From assembly GCA_964607765.1 (NCBI GenBank), contig CAZSNT010000019.1:1-64000 (forward strand): DNA of 64,000 bases. The letters are read 5' to 3'. The notes beneath the pieces are model-generated. The model had not been told where the DNA came from. It was given only the letters and a program-made list of their open reading frames with translations, and did no database searches. Positions 45,545 to 54,038 of the stretch are shown here, piece by piece. The number at the start of each line of letters is the position of its first letter. Position 1 is the stretch's first letter. The stretch comes from CAZSNT01 sp964607765. GTDB taxonomy: Bacteria > Verrucomicrobiota > Lentisphaeria > Oligosphaerales > JABHEG01. The position numbers were made by a program, and so were the translations under genes.

Positions 45545-45716
45545 TTGTCCACCTGCAACGATCAATAGCTACCCATATGGCCATTACTAATGTACACGTG
45601 GAGGTGTGGAGTGCAACCGCCCTGCGTCACGCACGAACCCAGAGTTCAGTGGAACGCCCCGCCAAACGCCCGAGGCAAAAGGTCCGGGCGGCGGATGTCT
45701 GCGTTTTGTGTTTCTG

Positions 45717-45798
45717 GGACTCGCGACTCGCGACTCGCGACTTGCGAGTTGTTGGGACGCGTCAATGCGAGTCGCTGGTCGCAAGTCGCAAGTCCTGG
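45717..45798. repeat. Heptamer-based palindromic repeat element (copy 2)
   Basis: Left arm 45717-45748 and right arm 45766-45798 consist of opposed GCGACTC/GCGACTT heptamers, as at 30114-30274, and share the GTTGGGACGC and AGTCGCTGGTCGC segments with it. It lies just downstream of the GH38 gene. The rest of the gene-free 45545-45837 stretch shows nothing recognisable. Confidence 0.75.
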
Positions 45799-45837
45799 GA
45801 CCTCTGCCAACGGTTGACCCCGTCGCGGCTGTTGACC

Positions 45838-48660
45838 CTATTCCTGCTTGATGAAGTCGAACTCCACCATGGCGGTCACGATTCTGTAGGGAGCCAGCGA
45901 AACCGAAACAGCGTTTCCTGCCGCCGGCAGTTCCTCGAGCGGCTCCTCGTTCATGTTGCAGACCCAGGCCTTCTTGATTGGGCGCAGGAACGTCAGTGTC
46001 TCGTCGATGGCCTCGTCGGTCGGGTTGTTGACGCGCACGACCAGCGCATCGTCGCGGTCTTCAACGAGCTTGACGGCGCTGACATTGGTCAAGGGGCTCG
46101 AGACTGCGAGGAAGCTGGCCTGTTCCAGCGGCAGGCTGCCCGGGAAGCGGCCTTTGCCGTACTGCGCGGCCACCACCGGCGTGATGTACTGCTGCGCCTC
46201 GGCCTGGACCCGGCCGGTCTTGTGGTCGCCGTTGTGGAAATACAGCGCGTACTCGAAGGTGTGTTCGCCGAGGCTCTGCGCTTCCTCATTCTCGTAGGAG
46301 AAAAAGACGTCCCAATGCACCGGGAAGGTCTGGGTCATGCCGCGCATCAGCGTCAGCTCGATCCCTGCGCCGTCCTCGAATTGATGCGGCTCGTATTCGT
46401 TCTGGCCCTTACCGAAGACCGCCAGACCATTCTCTCCATCCGAGATATCGACGAACCGGAACTTGGGTTGCCGCCGGAGCTCGTCGCCGCGCACACCGTT
46501 GTTGTCGGTGATGTGCTCGACTGCGCGCTCGCGGACCTCGAACGCCACATCGGAGACCAGCGTGTCGGCCTGAATCCCTGCCGGGAACCGGACGGTCAGC
46601 ATGTGGTCTTTACAGACGTTGTTGAACGACATCTTGAACTCGAGGCGCCGCGAGCCCTTGCGGAGTGTGATGTCAGTGGTGAAGGTCACGGGAATGGTAT
46701 GCTCCGAACGGGCCAGGCGGTCCTGGGTCAGCGACTCCGGGATATCCAGCACCGTCTCGACCCGAAACGTGGCGGCCAGCCCGGAGTTGCGCATGAGCTG
46801 GATGTCGGCCTGCGCACCGAGGTTGCTGATGATGCGGTTGATCTTCGGCTTGCGGTGAATCCACATGTCACCGGCATCGCCAGTGTCGAGCAGCAGGTTG
46901 AGCCCGCGCGTGACCTTGCCGCGTTCCTTGTCCGTCACGTCCACCGTGCCATTCGGCTGGATCTCGACCTTAAGGAATTCGTTCTCGAGCACGTTGGGCA
47001 TGCGCCCGAGCGGGCGGTATGGGTCCTTTGGATTCGGGAACGGGAAGATATCGACAAAGCCTTCGTCGGTCCTGCGCACCAGGCGCAGCGTCTTGTAGCC
47101 GTAGGCGCGAATGGCGTTCACTTCAGCGTCGAGGTCGACGCGTCTGATGTAGAGCGCTTTGGGCCGGTTCTCGTGATTGACCGAGGCCAGGTTGAGGGGA
47201 GTCTCTGTGTGCGAGTAGACGTTGACGCGTGTGCCGTCCATCTCCTCCAGCCACCAGTCGACGATCTTCTCCTTGCGCGGCAGTTCGACGTGCAGCCGGA
47301 CCACGTCGCTGCGCTCATAGGCGGTCGGGTTGAAGACCGTGATGAAGATGTCGCCGCTGTCCGCCGCGGATGTGTCGATCTGGCGAACCAGGCCCTGGAA
47401 CGCGCGGTTGGCGACCCCTTCGCTGATCTCCTGCACTTCGGTCAGCCGGTGCAGCGTGTCGGGCACAATGCTCGGCACGCCGATACCGTGCGTGGAATCG
47501 TGGGCCTGGCTCTGCATCAGTCGCTTCCAGGCCAGCCGCAGCATGTCGCGCGGGTAGGTCGCGCCGCCCACGGCTCCGAATGCGGCGAACGGTTCAGCGG
47601 TGTGGATCAGCAGCGACTCGGCCTTGGCCAGACGGTGCATGATCGCGATCGCCGTACCCATCAGCTCGCAGTGCTGACGGCAGAGCGGCCCGTAACGCAT
47701 CTCGCCGCCCACAACCGGCAACTGCGACAGGTCCGTTTGCTCCCGGAACTCCGCGAAATAGTCCAGGGGCGTGCTGTGCACGAACGTCACGTCGTCACAG
47801 ACCTCGTTGGCCTTGCGCAGCGCCTCCGGCAGTTCGGCCAGCGGCATGGTGAAGTCATTGCCGTCGAACCCGAGCAACACGTCCTTATTGAACGACTCGC
47901 AGGCGGCCGACTCCACCGTCTTCTCAGCCGCCTCGGAAATCGCTTCGTCCCGAATCCGGATGTCCTGCTCCAATTCCGTTGCGTGCGGATGCTCGAACGC
48001 GTCGTCGATCAGGCGGAAGATTTTGGCGCCGTCGGTGAACTGGACCTGCCAGGAGCCTTCCTCCTTGCTCAGCGCGCTGCCACCCAGGATGGCCGGGATG
48101 GTGAAGGAGAAGTAGAAATTAGCTCGAGCCAGCGGGCCCAGACGCGAACACAAGGCCTTCGTGCCGTCCGGGGCCTCCCACCAGAACTCCGACTTCTTCA
48201 GTGTCTCGACCGGATACAGCTTGTAGAAGATCAACGTGTCGATGCCAAATCCGGCGTAGATTTGCGGGAGCTGCGCGATCTGGCTGAACGAGAAGATCGA
48301 GTACCCGAACTTCGTGACGCCGCCCATCGCCTCGGACAGGCGATGCCCAATCAGCAGGTTGCGCACGAGCGCCTCGGGATGGCTCGAGAAATGGTCCGGC
48401 AACGAGTACCACGGTCCAATCAGGATCCGCCCGGCCGCGATCAACGCCTGAAGACGCTCCCGCATCTGCGGCTTGACCTCCAGATAGTCCTCGATCCAGA
48501 CCGACTGCCCATCGAATGTAAAGGTCTTGAACTCCGGGTCGCTCTCCAGGATCTCGATTAGGCGGTCGATCGTCTCGACCAACATAAACCGCGTCTCCTG
48601 GAATCCGTGACGGTGTTCACGATCCCAGTGCGTATTGCTGACGACGTGTACTTTTTTCAT
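45838..48660 (-). CDS. GH38-like (alpha-mannosidase family) protein with altered active site, cytoplasmic
   Basis: About 940 residues from ATG 48660, without signal peptide. The N-terminal zinc site NTHWDREH (H11, D13) and the middle block MQSQAHDSTHG fit GH38, and the length and C-terminal beta domains agree. The segment that normally reads GYxPDSFGH, carrying the catalytic Asp and zinc ligand, here reads GYSIFSFSQ (residues 119-127), with Phe at the Asp position. The downstream IAQLPQI is conserved. So the fold is clear, but a standard retaining alpha-mannosidase mechanism is doubtful. It starts 6 bp after a sulfatase stop, as last gene of its cluster. The final codons (VEFDFIKQE) resemble the end of the sulfatase module. 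Confidence 0.85.
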   Translation of the reverse strand: MKKVHVVSNTHWDREHRHGFQETRFMLVETIDRLIEILESDPEFKTFTFDGQSVWIEDYLEVKPQMRERLQALIAAGRILIGPWYSLPDHFSSHPEALVRNLLIGHRLSEAMGGVTKFGYSIFSFSQIAQLPQIYAGFGIDTLIFYKLYPVETLKKSEFWWEAPDGTKALCSRLGPLARANFYFSFTIPAILGGSALSKEEGSWQVQFTDGAKIFRLIDDAFEHPHATELEQDIRIRDEAISEAAEKTVESAACESFNKDVLLGFDGNDFTMPLAELPEALRKANEVCDDVTFVHSTPLDYFAEFREQTDLSQLPVVGGEMRYGPLCRQHCELMGTAIAIMHRLAKAESLLIHTAEPFAAFGAVGGATYPRDMLRLAWKRLMQSQAHDSTHGIGVPSIVPDTLHRLTEVQEISEGVANRAFQGLVRQIDTSAADSGDIFITVFNPTAYERSDVVRLHVELPRKEKIVDWWLEEMDGTRVNVYSHTETPLNLASVNHENRPKALYIRRVDLDAEVNAIRAYGYKTLRLVRRTDEGFVDIFPFPNPKDPYRPLGRMPNVLENEFLKVEIQPNGTVDVTDKERGKVTRGLNLLLDTGDAGDMWIHRKPKINRIISNLGAQADIQLMRNSGLAATFRVETVLDIPESLTQDRLARSEHTIPVTFTTDITLRKGSRRLEFKMSFNNVCKDHMLTVRFPAGIQADTLVSDVAFEVRERAVEHITDNNGVRGDELRRQPKFRFVDISDGENGLAVFGKGQNEYEPHQFEDGAGIELTLMRGMTQTFPVHWDVFFSYENEEAQSLGEHTFEYALYFHNGDHKTGRVQAEAQQYITPVVAAQYGKGRFPGSLPLEQASFLAVSSPLTNVSAVKLVEDRDDALVVRVNNPTDEAIDETLTFLRPIKKAWVCNMNEEPLEELPAAGNAVSVSLAPYRIVTAMVEFDFIKQE

Positions 48661-48665
48661 TATGG

Positions 48666-50240
48666 CTACTTCTTCTCTTTCTTGCCCTTGCCCACTGCCA
48701 CTCCCTCTGCACACCGGGCGCACCAGTCATCGTAGAGCTTGGTCATTTCGCGGACCTTTTCGGGCATCTTCCCCGCCAGGTCATTGGTCTCCGTGCGGTC
48801 GGCGAGCATGTCGTAGAGCTCCCACTCCCGCTTCTTCGCACGGACGAGCTTCCAGCGGTTCGTACGAATCCCCTCGCCACCGCCGAAGTTGTACCCGATC
48901 GGGCATGGGCGCTCGGCAAGTGCTTCGCCCTTGAAGGACGGGACGAGGCTGACGCCCTCGATCGGCTTAGCCGGCTTCCCGTTGAACGACTCGGGATAGC
49001 CCTGCCCCGACAGCTCAAGGAACGTGCTCATGAAATCGACCAAGTGGGCCGGCTCGTGGTACCAGCCGCCTCGTGACGCCACCCCTTTGGGCCAATGCAC
49101 GACCATCGGCGTACAGACGCCGCCTTCGTGGCTCGTTGTCTTGTGCTTGTACAACGGCGTGTTCGCGACCAACGCCCAATTCCGAGCGATGCACTCATAG
49201 CTCATCACGCCGCCCATCTTCTCCTCACCAGTGGGCTTGTAGGTATGGAACGCCCGCATGCAACGCTCTGGGCTGGCGCCATTGTCGACCATGAACATGA
49301 TCAGCGTGTTACCCAGCTCCCCCTGCTCCTCCACCTTACGGATCACCCGCCCGACGTTTTGGTCCAGATTGTCGACCATGGCCGCGTGAATGGACATCCG
49401 TTGGGCCTCGAGCTTCTTGTCCTTCTCCGATAGCGAATTCCAGTCCGCGATCTCCTGCGGATGCAGCGGCGCAGTCTTGGGATCGATAGCGCCCATCTCG
49501 ACCATGCGCCTGTAGCGGGCCCGTCGGATCTTCTGGTACCCCACATCATAGACGCCCTTGTATTTGGCAATGTCTTTGTCGTGCGCGTGAAGCGGCCAGT
49601 GCGGCGAGTTGTAGGCAAGGAAAAGGAAGTAGGGCTTGTCCTCGTTCTTGTACTCATCGAGCCACTTCAGGGCGTTCGTGGTGATGGCATCGGTCATGTA
49701 GTAGTTCGGGTCGTCCGGGACGAACTTGTCGACCCACTCATCGTTCACCATCCATTTGTAGTGCCTGATGTGAGGGAAAATCCCGCCATCGCGCAACGCG
49801 TCACCCGGGTTCCAATAGTTGCAGGCTCCCCCCTGGAAACCGTCGAACCGGTCGAAACCGCGTTCGGGCGGCAGGATGGAGCTGTGGTTCTTCCCACTCC
49901 ACAAGGTGCGATATCCAGCATCCTTGAGTACTTCGCCAAGCGTAGGACCGACGTTGTAGTTCCCGCCAAAAGTCGGGCCGGTCACGTACCGGCCGGTCAA
50001 CAGGCACGACCGCGATGTCGTGCACTTGGACGTGTTGTACATCTGCGAATAGCGCAGGCCGTTGGCAGCCAGACGATCCAGGTTGGGGGTCTTGATCTCC
50101 CCACCGTAACAGCCGATGTCGGAGTACCCCATGTCATCCGCAAACAAGATGATGATGTTCGGTTTCTCAGCGCTCCACACGAACCCCGCGAGTTGGAGTA
50201 ACTCAAGCAACGCCAACGAGAGGACAGTTCTATTCGTCAT
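48666..50240 (-). CDS. Secreted sulfatase with atypical CTTSR motif
   Basis: A 524-residue protein. The signal peptide is residues 1-23, with LFADDMGYSDIGCYGG, GKNHSS, YNSPHWPLHA and MVDNGASPE in the right places. The formylglycine site reads C73-T-T-S-R77, with Thr where CxPxR has Pro. The GK strand has Asn after it rather than Trp. Family knowledge: formylglycine-generating enzymes strongly prefer Pro (or Ala) at this place. The protein may be matured inefficiently, matured by another route, or be inactive. It forms a tight pair with GH38 (5-bp gap) and is separated by 222 bp from the fusion gene upstream. Confidence 0.9.
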   Translation of the reverse strand: MTNRTVLSLALLELLQLAGFVWSAEKPNIIILFADDMGYSDIGCYGGEIKTPNLDRLAANGLRYSQMYNTSKCTTSRSCLLTGRYVTGPTFGGNYNVGPTLGEVLKDAGYRTLWSGKNHSSILPPERGFDRFDGFQGGACNYWNPGDALRDGGIFPHIRHYKWMVNDEWVDKFVPDDPNYYMTDAITTNALKWLDEYKNEDKPYFLFLAYNSPHWPLHAHDKDIAKYKGVYDVGYQKIRRARYRRMVEMGAIDPKTAPLHPQEIADWNSLSEKDKKLEAQRMSIHAAMVDNLDQNVGRVIRKVEEQGELGNTLIMFMVDNGASPERCMRAFHTYKPTGEEKMGGVMSYECIARNWALVANTPLYKHKTTSHEGGVCTPMVVHWPKGVASRGGWYHEPAHLVDFMSTFLELSGQGYPESFNGKPAKPIEGVSLVPSFKGEALAERPCPIGYNFGGGEGIRTNRWKLVRAKKREWELYDMLADRTETNDLAGKMPEKVREMTKLYDDWCARCAEGVAVGKGKKEKK

Positions 50241-50266
50241 GGTCCTTGCTCCTTGGGCGACGGAAC

Positions 50267-50369
50267 GTCATCTGCGCTCCGCGCCGTCATCCGCTTCGCG
50301 TCATTCGTGGTCACTATGCCGATCCGGTAATGACGAGCGGCAGCCCGAATGACAGCGCCAGCGAATGAC
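50267..50369. repeat. Imperfect palindromic repeat between sulfatase genes
   Basis: GTCAT recurs three times on the left side (GTCATCTGCGC, GTCATCCGCTTCGC, GTCATTCG) and its complement ATGAC three times on the right (AATGACGAGCGG, AATGACAGCG, AATGACATG). This gives a large imperfect hairpin of REP type in the 222-bp gap. Confidence 0.45.
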
Positions 50370-50462
50370 ATGTCCGGTTTTCATATCGAATTGGTCGCTA
50401 CCCGATCCCGTCTCTTGTGACAGCAGATCCTGAATCTGTAGTCCAACCTAACCTGCACACGC

Positions 50463-53400
50463 TTAACGCTCACCAGGCAACCTGGAAACGGTAAACGGCG
50501 ACGCCGGCAGGTCTTTTTTGTTCGCCAGGTTCACGTCCAGTTTGTCCCTGCCCATATCGGTCTCCGCGCCGTAGCGCACGGCAACGGGTTTGCGCACATC
50601 GGCAGAGCGGACGACGACGTTATCGCCTCTGATCTCTGCGGCCCCCGCAACAAAGGTCTCGCCATCGGCGCTGATGGTGAAGCCGCGCAACGGCTGACCG
50701 TCCGACGCGATCAGGCCGGTCCCAATGTGATCGAACGACAGAACCGCCCTGCCCTCCTTAACCGCCATCGAGCGGACAACCGGTCCCGAAAACACAAGGT
50801 CCTTCTCACCGTAGACATTGGCCCGGGCGGCCAGCGCGAGGCGATGGCCGATCGGTGCCTTGGTGGTGGGGTGAATCGGGTGATTGCCCGGGTTCCAGTC
50901 CTTGGAGAGATCGATAGTCACCGCCATGAAGGTGTTGGGTGTATTCTTCCAGATGTCGAGCTGGGCGCAGCGGAACGCATGCCAATCGGCGACTTCGTAG
51001 CGGGGGAGTTGTACCAGGTAGACGGGGAGATTCTCATCGCCCCAACTCCGGCGCCAGTCGGCAACCATCGCCGGAAACAGCTTCTTCTGCTCCTCGGCGC
51101 GACTCGCATTGGCGCTGCCCTGGTACCAGATGAATCCTCTCACCGGGAACGGCATGACCGTCTTTAGCATGCGGGTGTAGAGGTAACTGGAGGTGTTGCG
51201 TTGAGGGTGTTTCGGATTGCGCAGCGCGCCCTTCTGCCACGCCTCCCAGTCTGGCCAGCCCTGTGCCATCACGTCGGGACTGCACCAGGTCTCCGTCACC
51301 GTGCCGCCAAACGCACACTGAAGCAAGCCGATCGGAATGCCCTGCGTTTCCTGGATCTCCCGAGCAAAATGATACCCCACGGCCGTCATCGCCGGCGAGG
51401 TGGATGGGCCAGCAACCTGCCACGTGGTTCCCATCGGAGGCGGCATCCTCTCCAGTCGTCTGTCAACCCGGAAGAACCTCAAGTTCGGGTTTGCGGACTC
51501 CGCAATGGCCTCTTTTCCTCCCTTCACGCCGGCTAAACGCATCCCCATGTTGGACTGACCGGAAGCGAGCCATACATCGCCGACGAGGATGTTTCGGATT
51601 TCGGATTTCGGATTTCGGATTTCGGATTTTTGGGAGGCGACGGTCATGACCCGGGGCTCGGCGGAGGCGGGCATGGGCGGGAAGACAACGCGCCATTTGC
51701 CGTCACGGGCAGTGCTCTCCAGGTCGTAGCCGTTGAACGACACGGTTACGACCGTGCCGTTTTCGGCCTGTCCCCAAACGGGAACAGGCACGCCGCGTTG
51801 CAGTACCATGTTGCTGGAGAAGACCTCCGGCATGGTGAACGCCTGCTTCGGTGCAGGGGGGGCCTCGATCGTCGATCCGGGATTGGCATACAGCGCTGCC
51901 ACGTCATCACGGGGCAGTGCGTTGTCGTAGAACTGCAGGTCGTAGATTTTGCCGTCGAACTGGTTCTCCAGATGGCTCCCTCCGTAGGCCGGCTGGAACG
52001 TGCCGACCCGGATACCTTGGTCCGACATGCCAGCGGTGTCCGCGTCGTTCTTCGACTCGACCAACGTGCCGTTCACATAGTACGCCATCGTGCTCGTGGC
52101 ACGGCTCCATGTGAGGGCCGCGTGGGTCCACGCGCCGGGCGCGATTTTGGTCTCCCCCAATGGCGTCCACTCATTGTAGATTGCCCTCAAGTTGGCGCTC
52201 CCCTTCGGCGCCATCAGTTTGAAGCCGGCAGCCACCAGCACGTAGTTCCCGCCGTTGAGCGTGTCGGGCTTCACCCAGGCACTGCAGGAACCGGCACTGG
52301 AGCTGAGTATGTTCGGGACCGTGAAGCCTGACTTCTTCGCAGGCGTCATCCCGACCTCCAGCGACTTGGTCGGCGCGCCGTCCGCCACACCGGGCGGAAT
52401 GTCGGCGATGAACCGTGGCGCTTCTGTATGCTCACCGGCCGGCGTCGCCTTGCCGTTGGCAGCACCGACCATGTCCTTCACATTCCCCTCAAACGTATAG
52501 CGGTGCGTCAGCGCGGAAGACGACGTGGCGGCACCGCCGGCTACCGATGCGGCGGCCGGCGCCGTCCGTCCGTATTGATCGGTGGCTGGAATCCTGTAAT
52601 GCCGATCGCGGTCCACGGTCTCTGCGCGCCACCCCTCGAACTCGCGCCGCATGGAAGCGAGTTTCTCGGGTCGCTTGGCGGCCAGGTCGGTCGTTTCGGC
52701 AATGTCGTCCTTCAGGTTAAAGAGCACTTCCACGTAGCCGTCGGCATTGTACTTGCCCTGCTGCGTCTTGGCATAGCCGGCCGCCTGCTTGAACTCCTTG
52801 ATGTACTTCCAGTCGCCGTTGACGTGGCCCTCTGCCCAAAGCGCATTGGCTGCGTGGCGCCACTCGCGCCGCCGCCAGAACAGGGAGCGCTTGATTTCCT
52901 TTGCTTTCCCGGTCAGCACCGGCGTCAGATCGATGCCGTCGAGTTGCCGGCCCTGCGGGACGTGCTGTTCTGCACCGGCGGCCGCGAGGATCGTGCGGGT
53001 AAAGTCCATGGAGATGCCGACCTGGTCGGACACTCGACCGGCTGGGTATACGCCAGGCCACTTGATCATGGAGGGGACCCTTATCCCGCCTTCGAGCATC
53101 TGCTGCTTGAAGCCGGAGAGCGGCTGGTTGTCGGCGGCGCGCATGCCGCCGTTGTCGCTGGTGAAAGTCACAAGCGTGTTTCCTTCGAGCCCCAGGTCGG
53201 CCAGCGTCTTCAGTACATCGCCGATACGCTTGTCGACATGCTCCACCATCTTCTTGGCTACCGGACGGTCTGCCGGGGACGGCGACCCGGGACTCGGTTT
53301 GTCTCTGTGGTCATAGCCCCCGACCTCGCTATACGCCTCCGGATCCTGGAACGGCGCGTGCGGCGTGAACAGCGAGAGATAGACGAGGAACGGCTTGTCG

Positions 53401-54017
53401 CGGTTCTCTCTGATGAAGCCGATGGCTTTGTCCACGAAAACATCGTCGGCAAAAGTACCCACGTAGTCATCGCACGGCGCGCCGTTCTCCCATAGCCCCA
53501 GTTCCCCGCCTTTGCGGTGCAGAAAATAGGAGGTGTTGTGGTGGGAGCCGATCCAGTAGTCGAAGCCTTGCGCATCCGGCGTAGAGACGCCGTTCACGGC
53601 GCCGACATTCCACTTGCCGAACATGCCGTTCACATAGCCCGCCTGCTTCAGGAACAGCGGGAAACAGGGCTCGGCTTTGGCGTTGACTGCCGTGTCCTTC
53701 GGCGTCGTCCGGTAGGCCTCGGCCCATTCACCGAGACGGCCGGGGTAGCGCCCGGTCAGAATCGCCCTGCGCGACGGCGCGCACACGTTGGAGGCGGCAT
53801 AGAACTGCGAGAAGCGCACGCCTTGGTCGGCGATCGAGTCGATATGCGGCGTGGCGATGTCGCTGGCCGGGTTGTAGCAGGTGAGATCGCCATAGCCCAG
53901 GTCGTCCATGAGGATGAAGAGAACATTGGGTTTGCGAGCTCCCACGGCAGTTGCGGAGACCGCCACCAGGGCGACTCCCAGCAGCAGGCATCGACAGGCG
54001 GGGTTTGTCCGTTTCAT
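50463..54017 (-). CDS. Secreted sulfatase-LamG-SGNH (sialate O-acetylesterase-like) fusion
   Basis: An 1184-residue protein. The signal peptide is residues 1-26. The sulfatase domain is residues ~28-500 (LMDDLGYGDLTCY, CAPSR at Cys79, FGKWNVGA, FTPHAPFQ, FTSDNGGMR). A LamG concanavalin domain is at ~510-730 (THRYTFEG to YDNALPRDDVAALY). A sialate O-acetylesterase-like SGNH domain is at ~745-1150 (VLQRGVPVPVWG, GDVWLASGQSNMGM with the catalytic Ser, WYQGSANASRAEEQK, HPIHPTTKAPIGHRLA with His). The enzyme could remove sulfate and acetyl from one glycan while bound to it. Five TTTCGGA units (51592-51626) encode SEIRNPKSEIRN inside the esterase. Its paralogues are the sulfatase at 6386 and the LamG remnant at 9659. 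Confidence 0.92.
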   Translation of the reverse strand: MKRTNPACRCLLLGVALVAVSATAVGARKPNVLFILMDDLGYGDLTCYNPASDIATPHIDSIADQGVRFSQFYAASNVCAPSRRAILTGRYPGRLGEWAEAYRTTPKDTAVNAKAEPCFPLFLKQAGYVNGMFGKWNVGAVNGVSTPDAQGFDYWIGSHHNTSYFLHRKGGELGLWENGAPCDDYVGTFADDVFVDKAIGFIRENRDKPFLVYLSLFTPHAPFQDPEAYSEVGGYDHRDKPSPGSPSPADRPVAKKMVEHVDKRIGDVLKTLADLGLEGNTLVTFTSDNGGMRAADNQPLSGFKQQMLEGGIRVPSMIKWPGVYPAGRVSDQVGISMDFTRTILAAAGAEQHVPQGRQLDGIDLTPVLTGKAKEIKRSLFWRRREWRHAANALWAEGHVNGDWKYIKEFKQAAGYAKTQQGKYNADGYVEVLFNLKDDIAETTDLAAKRPEKLASMRREFEGWRAETVDRDRHYRIPATDQYGRTAPAAASVAGGAATSSSALTHRYTFEGNVKDMVGAANGKATPAGEHTEAPRFIADIPPGVADGAPTKSLEVGMTPAKKSGFTVPNILSSSAGSCSAWVKPDTLNGGNYVLVAAGFKLMAPKGSANLRAIYNEWTPLGETKIAPGAWTHAALTWSRATSTMAYYVNGTLVESKNDADTAGMSDQGIRVGTFQPAYGGSHLENQFDGKIYDLQFYDNALPRDDVAALYANPGSTIEAPPAPKQAFTMPEVFSSNMVLQRGVPVPVWGQAENGTVVTVSFNGYDLESTARDGKWRVVFPPMPASAEPRVMTVASQKSEIRNPKSEIRNILVGDVWLASGQSNMGMRLAGVKGGKEAIAESANPNLRFFRVDRRLERMPPPMGTTWQVAGPSTSPAMTAVGYHFAREIQETQGIPIGLLQCAFGGTVTETWCSPDVMAQGWPDWEAWQKGALRNPKHPQRNTSSYLYTRMLKTVMPFPVRGFIWYQGSANASRAEEQKKLFPAMVADWRRSWGDENLPVYLVQLPRYEVADWHAFRCAQLDIWKNTPNTFMAVTIDLSKDWNPGNHPIHPTTKAPIGHRLALAARANVYGEKDLVFSGPVVRSMAVKEGRAVLSFDHIGTGLIASDGQPLRGFTISADGETFVAGAAEIRGDNVVVRSADVRKPVAVRYGAETDMGRDKLDVNLANKKDLPASPFTVSRLPGER
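51592..51626. repeat. Five tandem TTTCGGA heptamers inside a coding region
   Basis: Exact 7-bp units, five in a row, fall within the sulfatase-SGNH fusion gene and encode the SEIRNPK-type insert just before the GDVWLASGQSN strand. The reading frame survives. Confidence 0.85.
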
Positions 54018-54038
54018 GTTACTGGGGCCCTTCTGTCT

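Noticed and set aside
45577..48561. A 994-codon open frame on the plus strand
   Set aside because: It is antisense to the GH38 gene, whose motifs and family length are clear. Long antisense frames are common in GC-rich coding DNA. The product has no recognisable fold.
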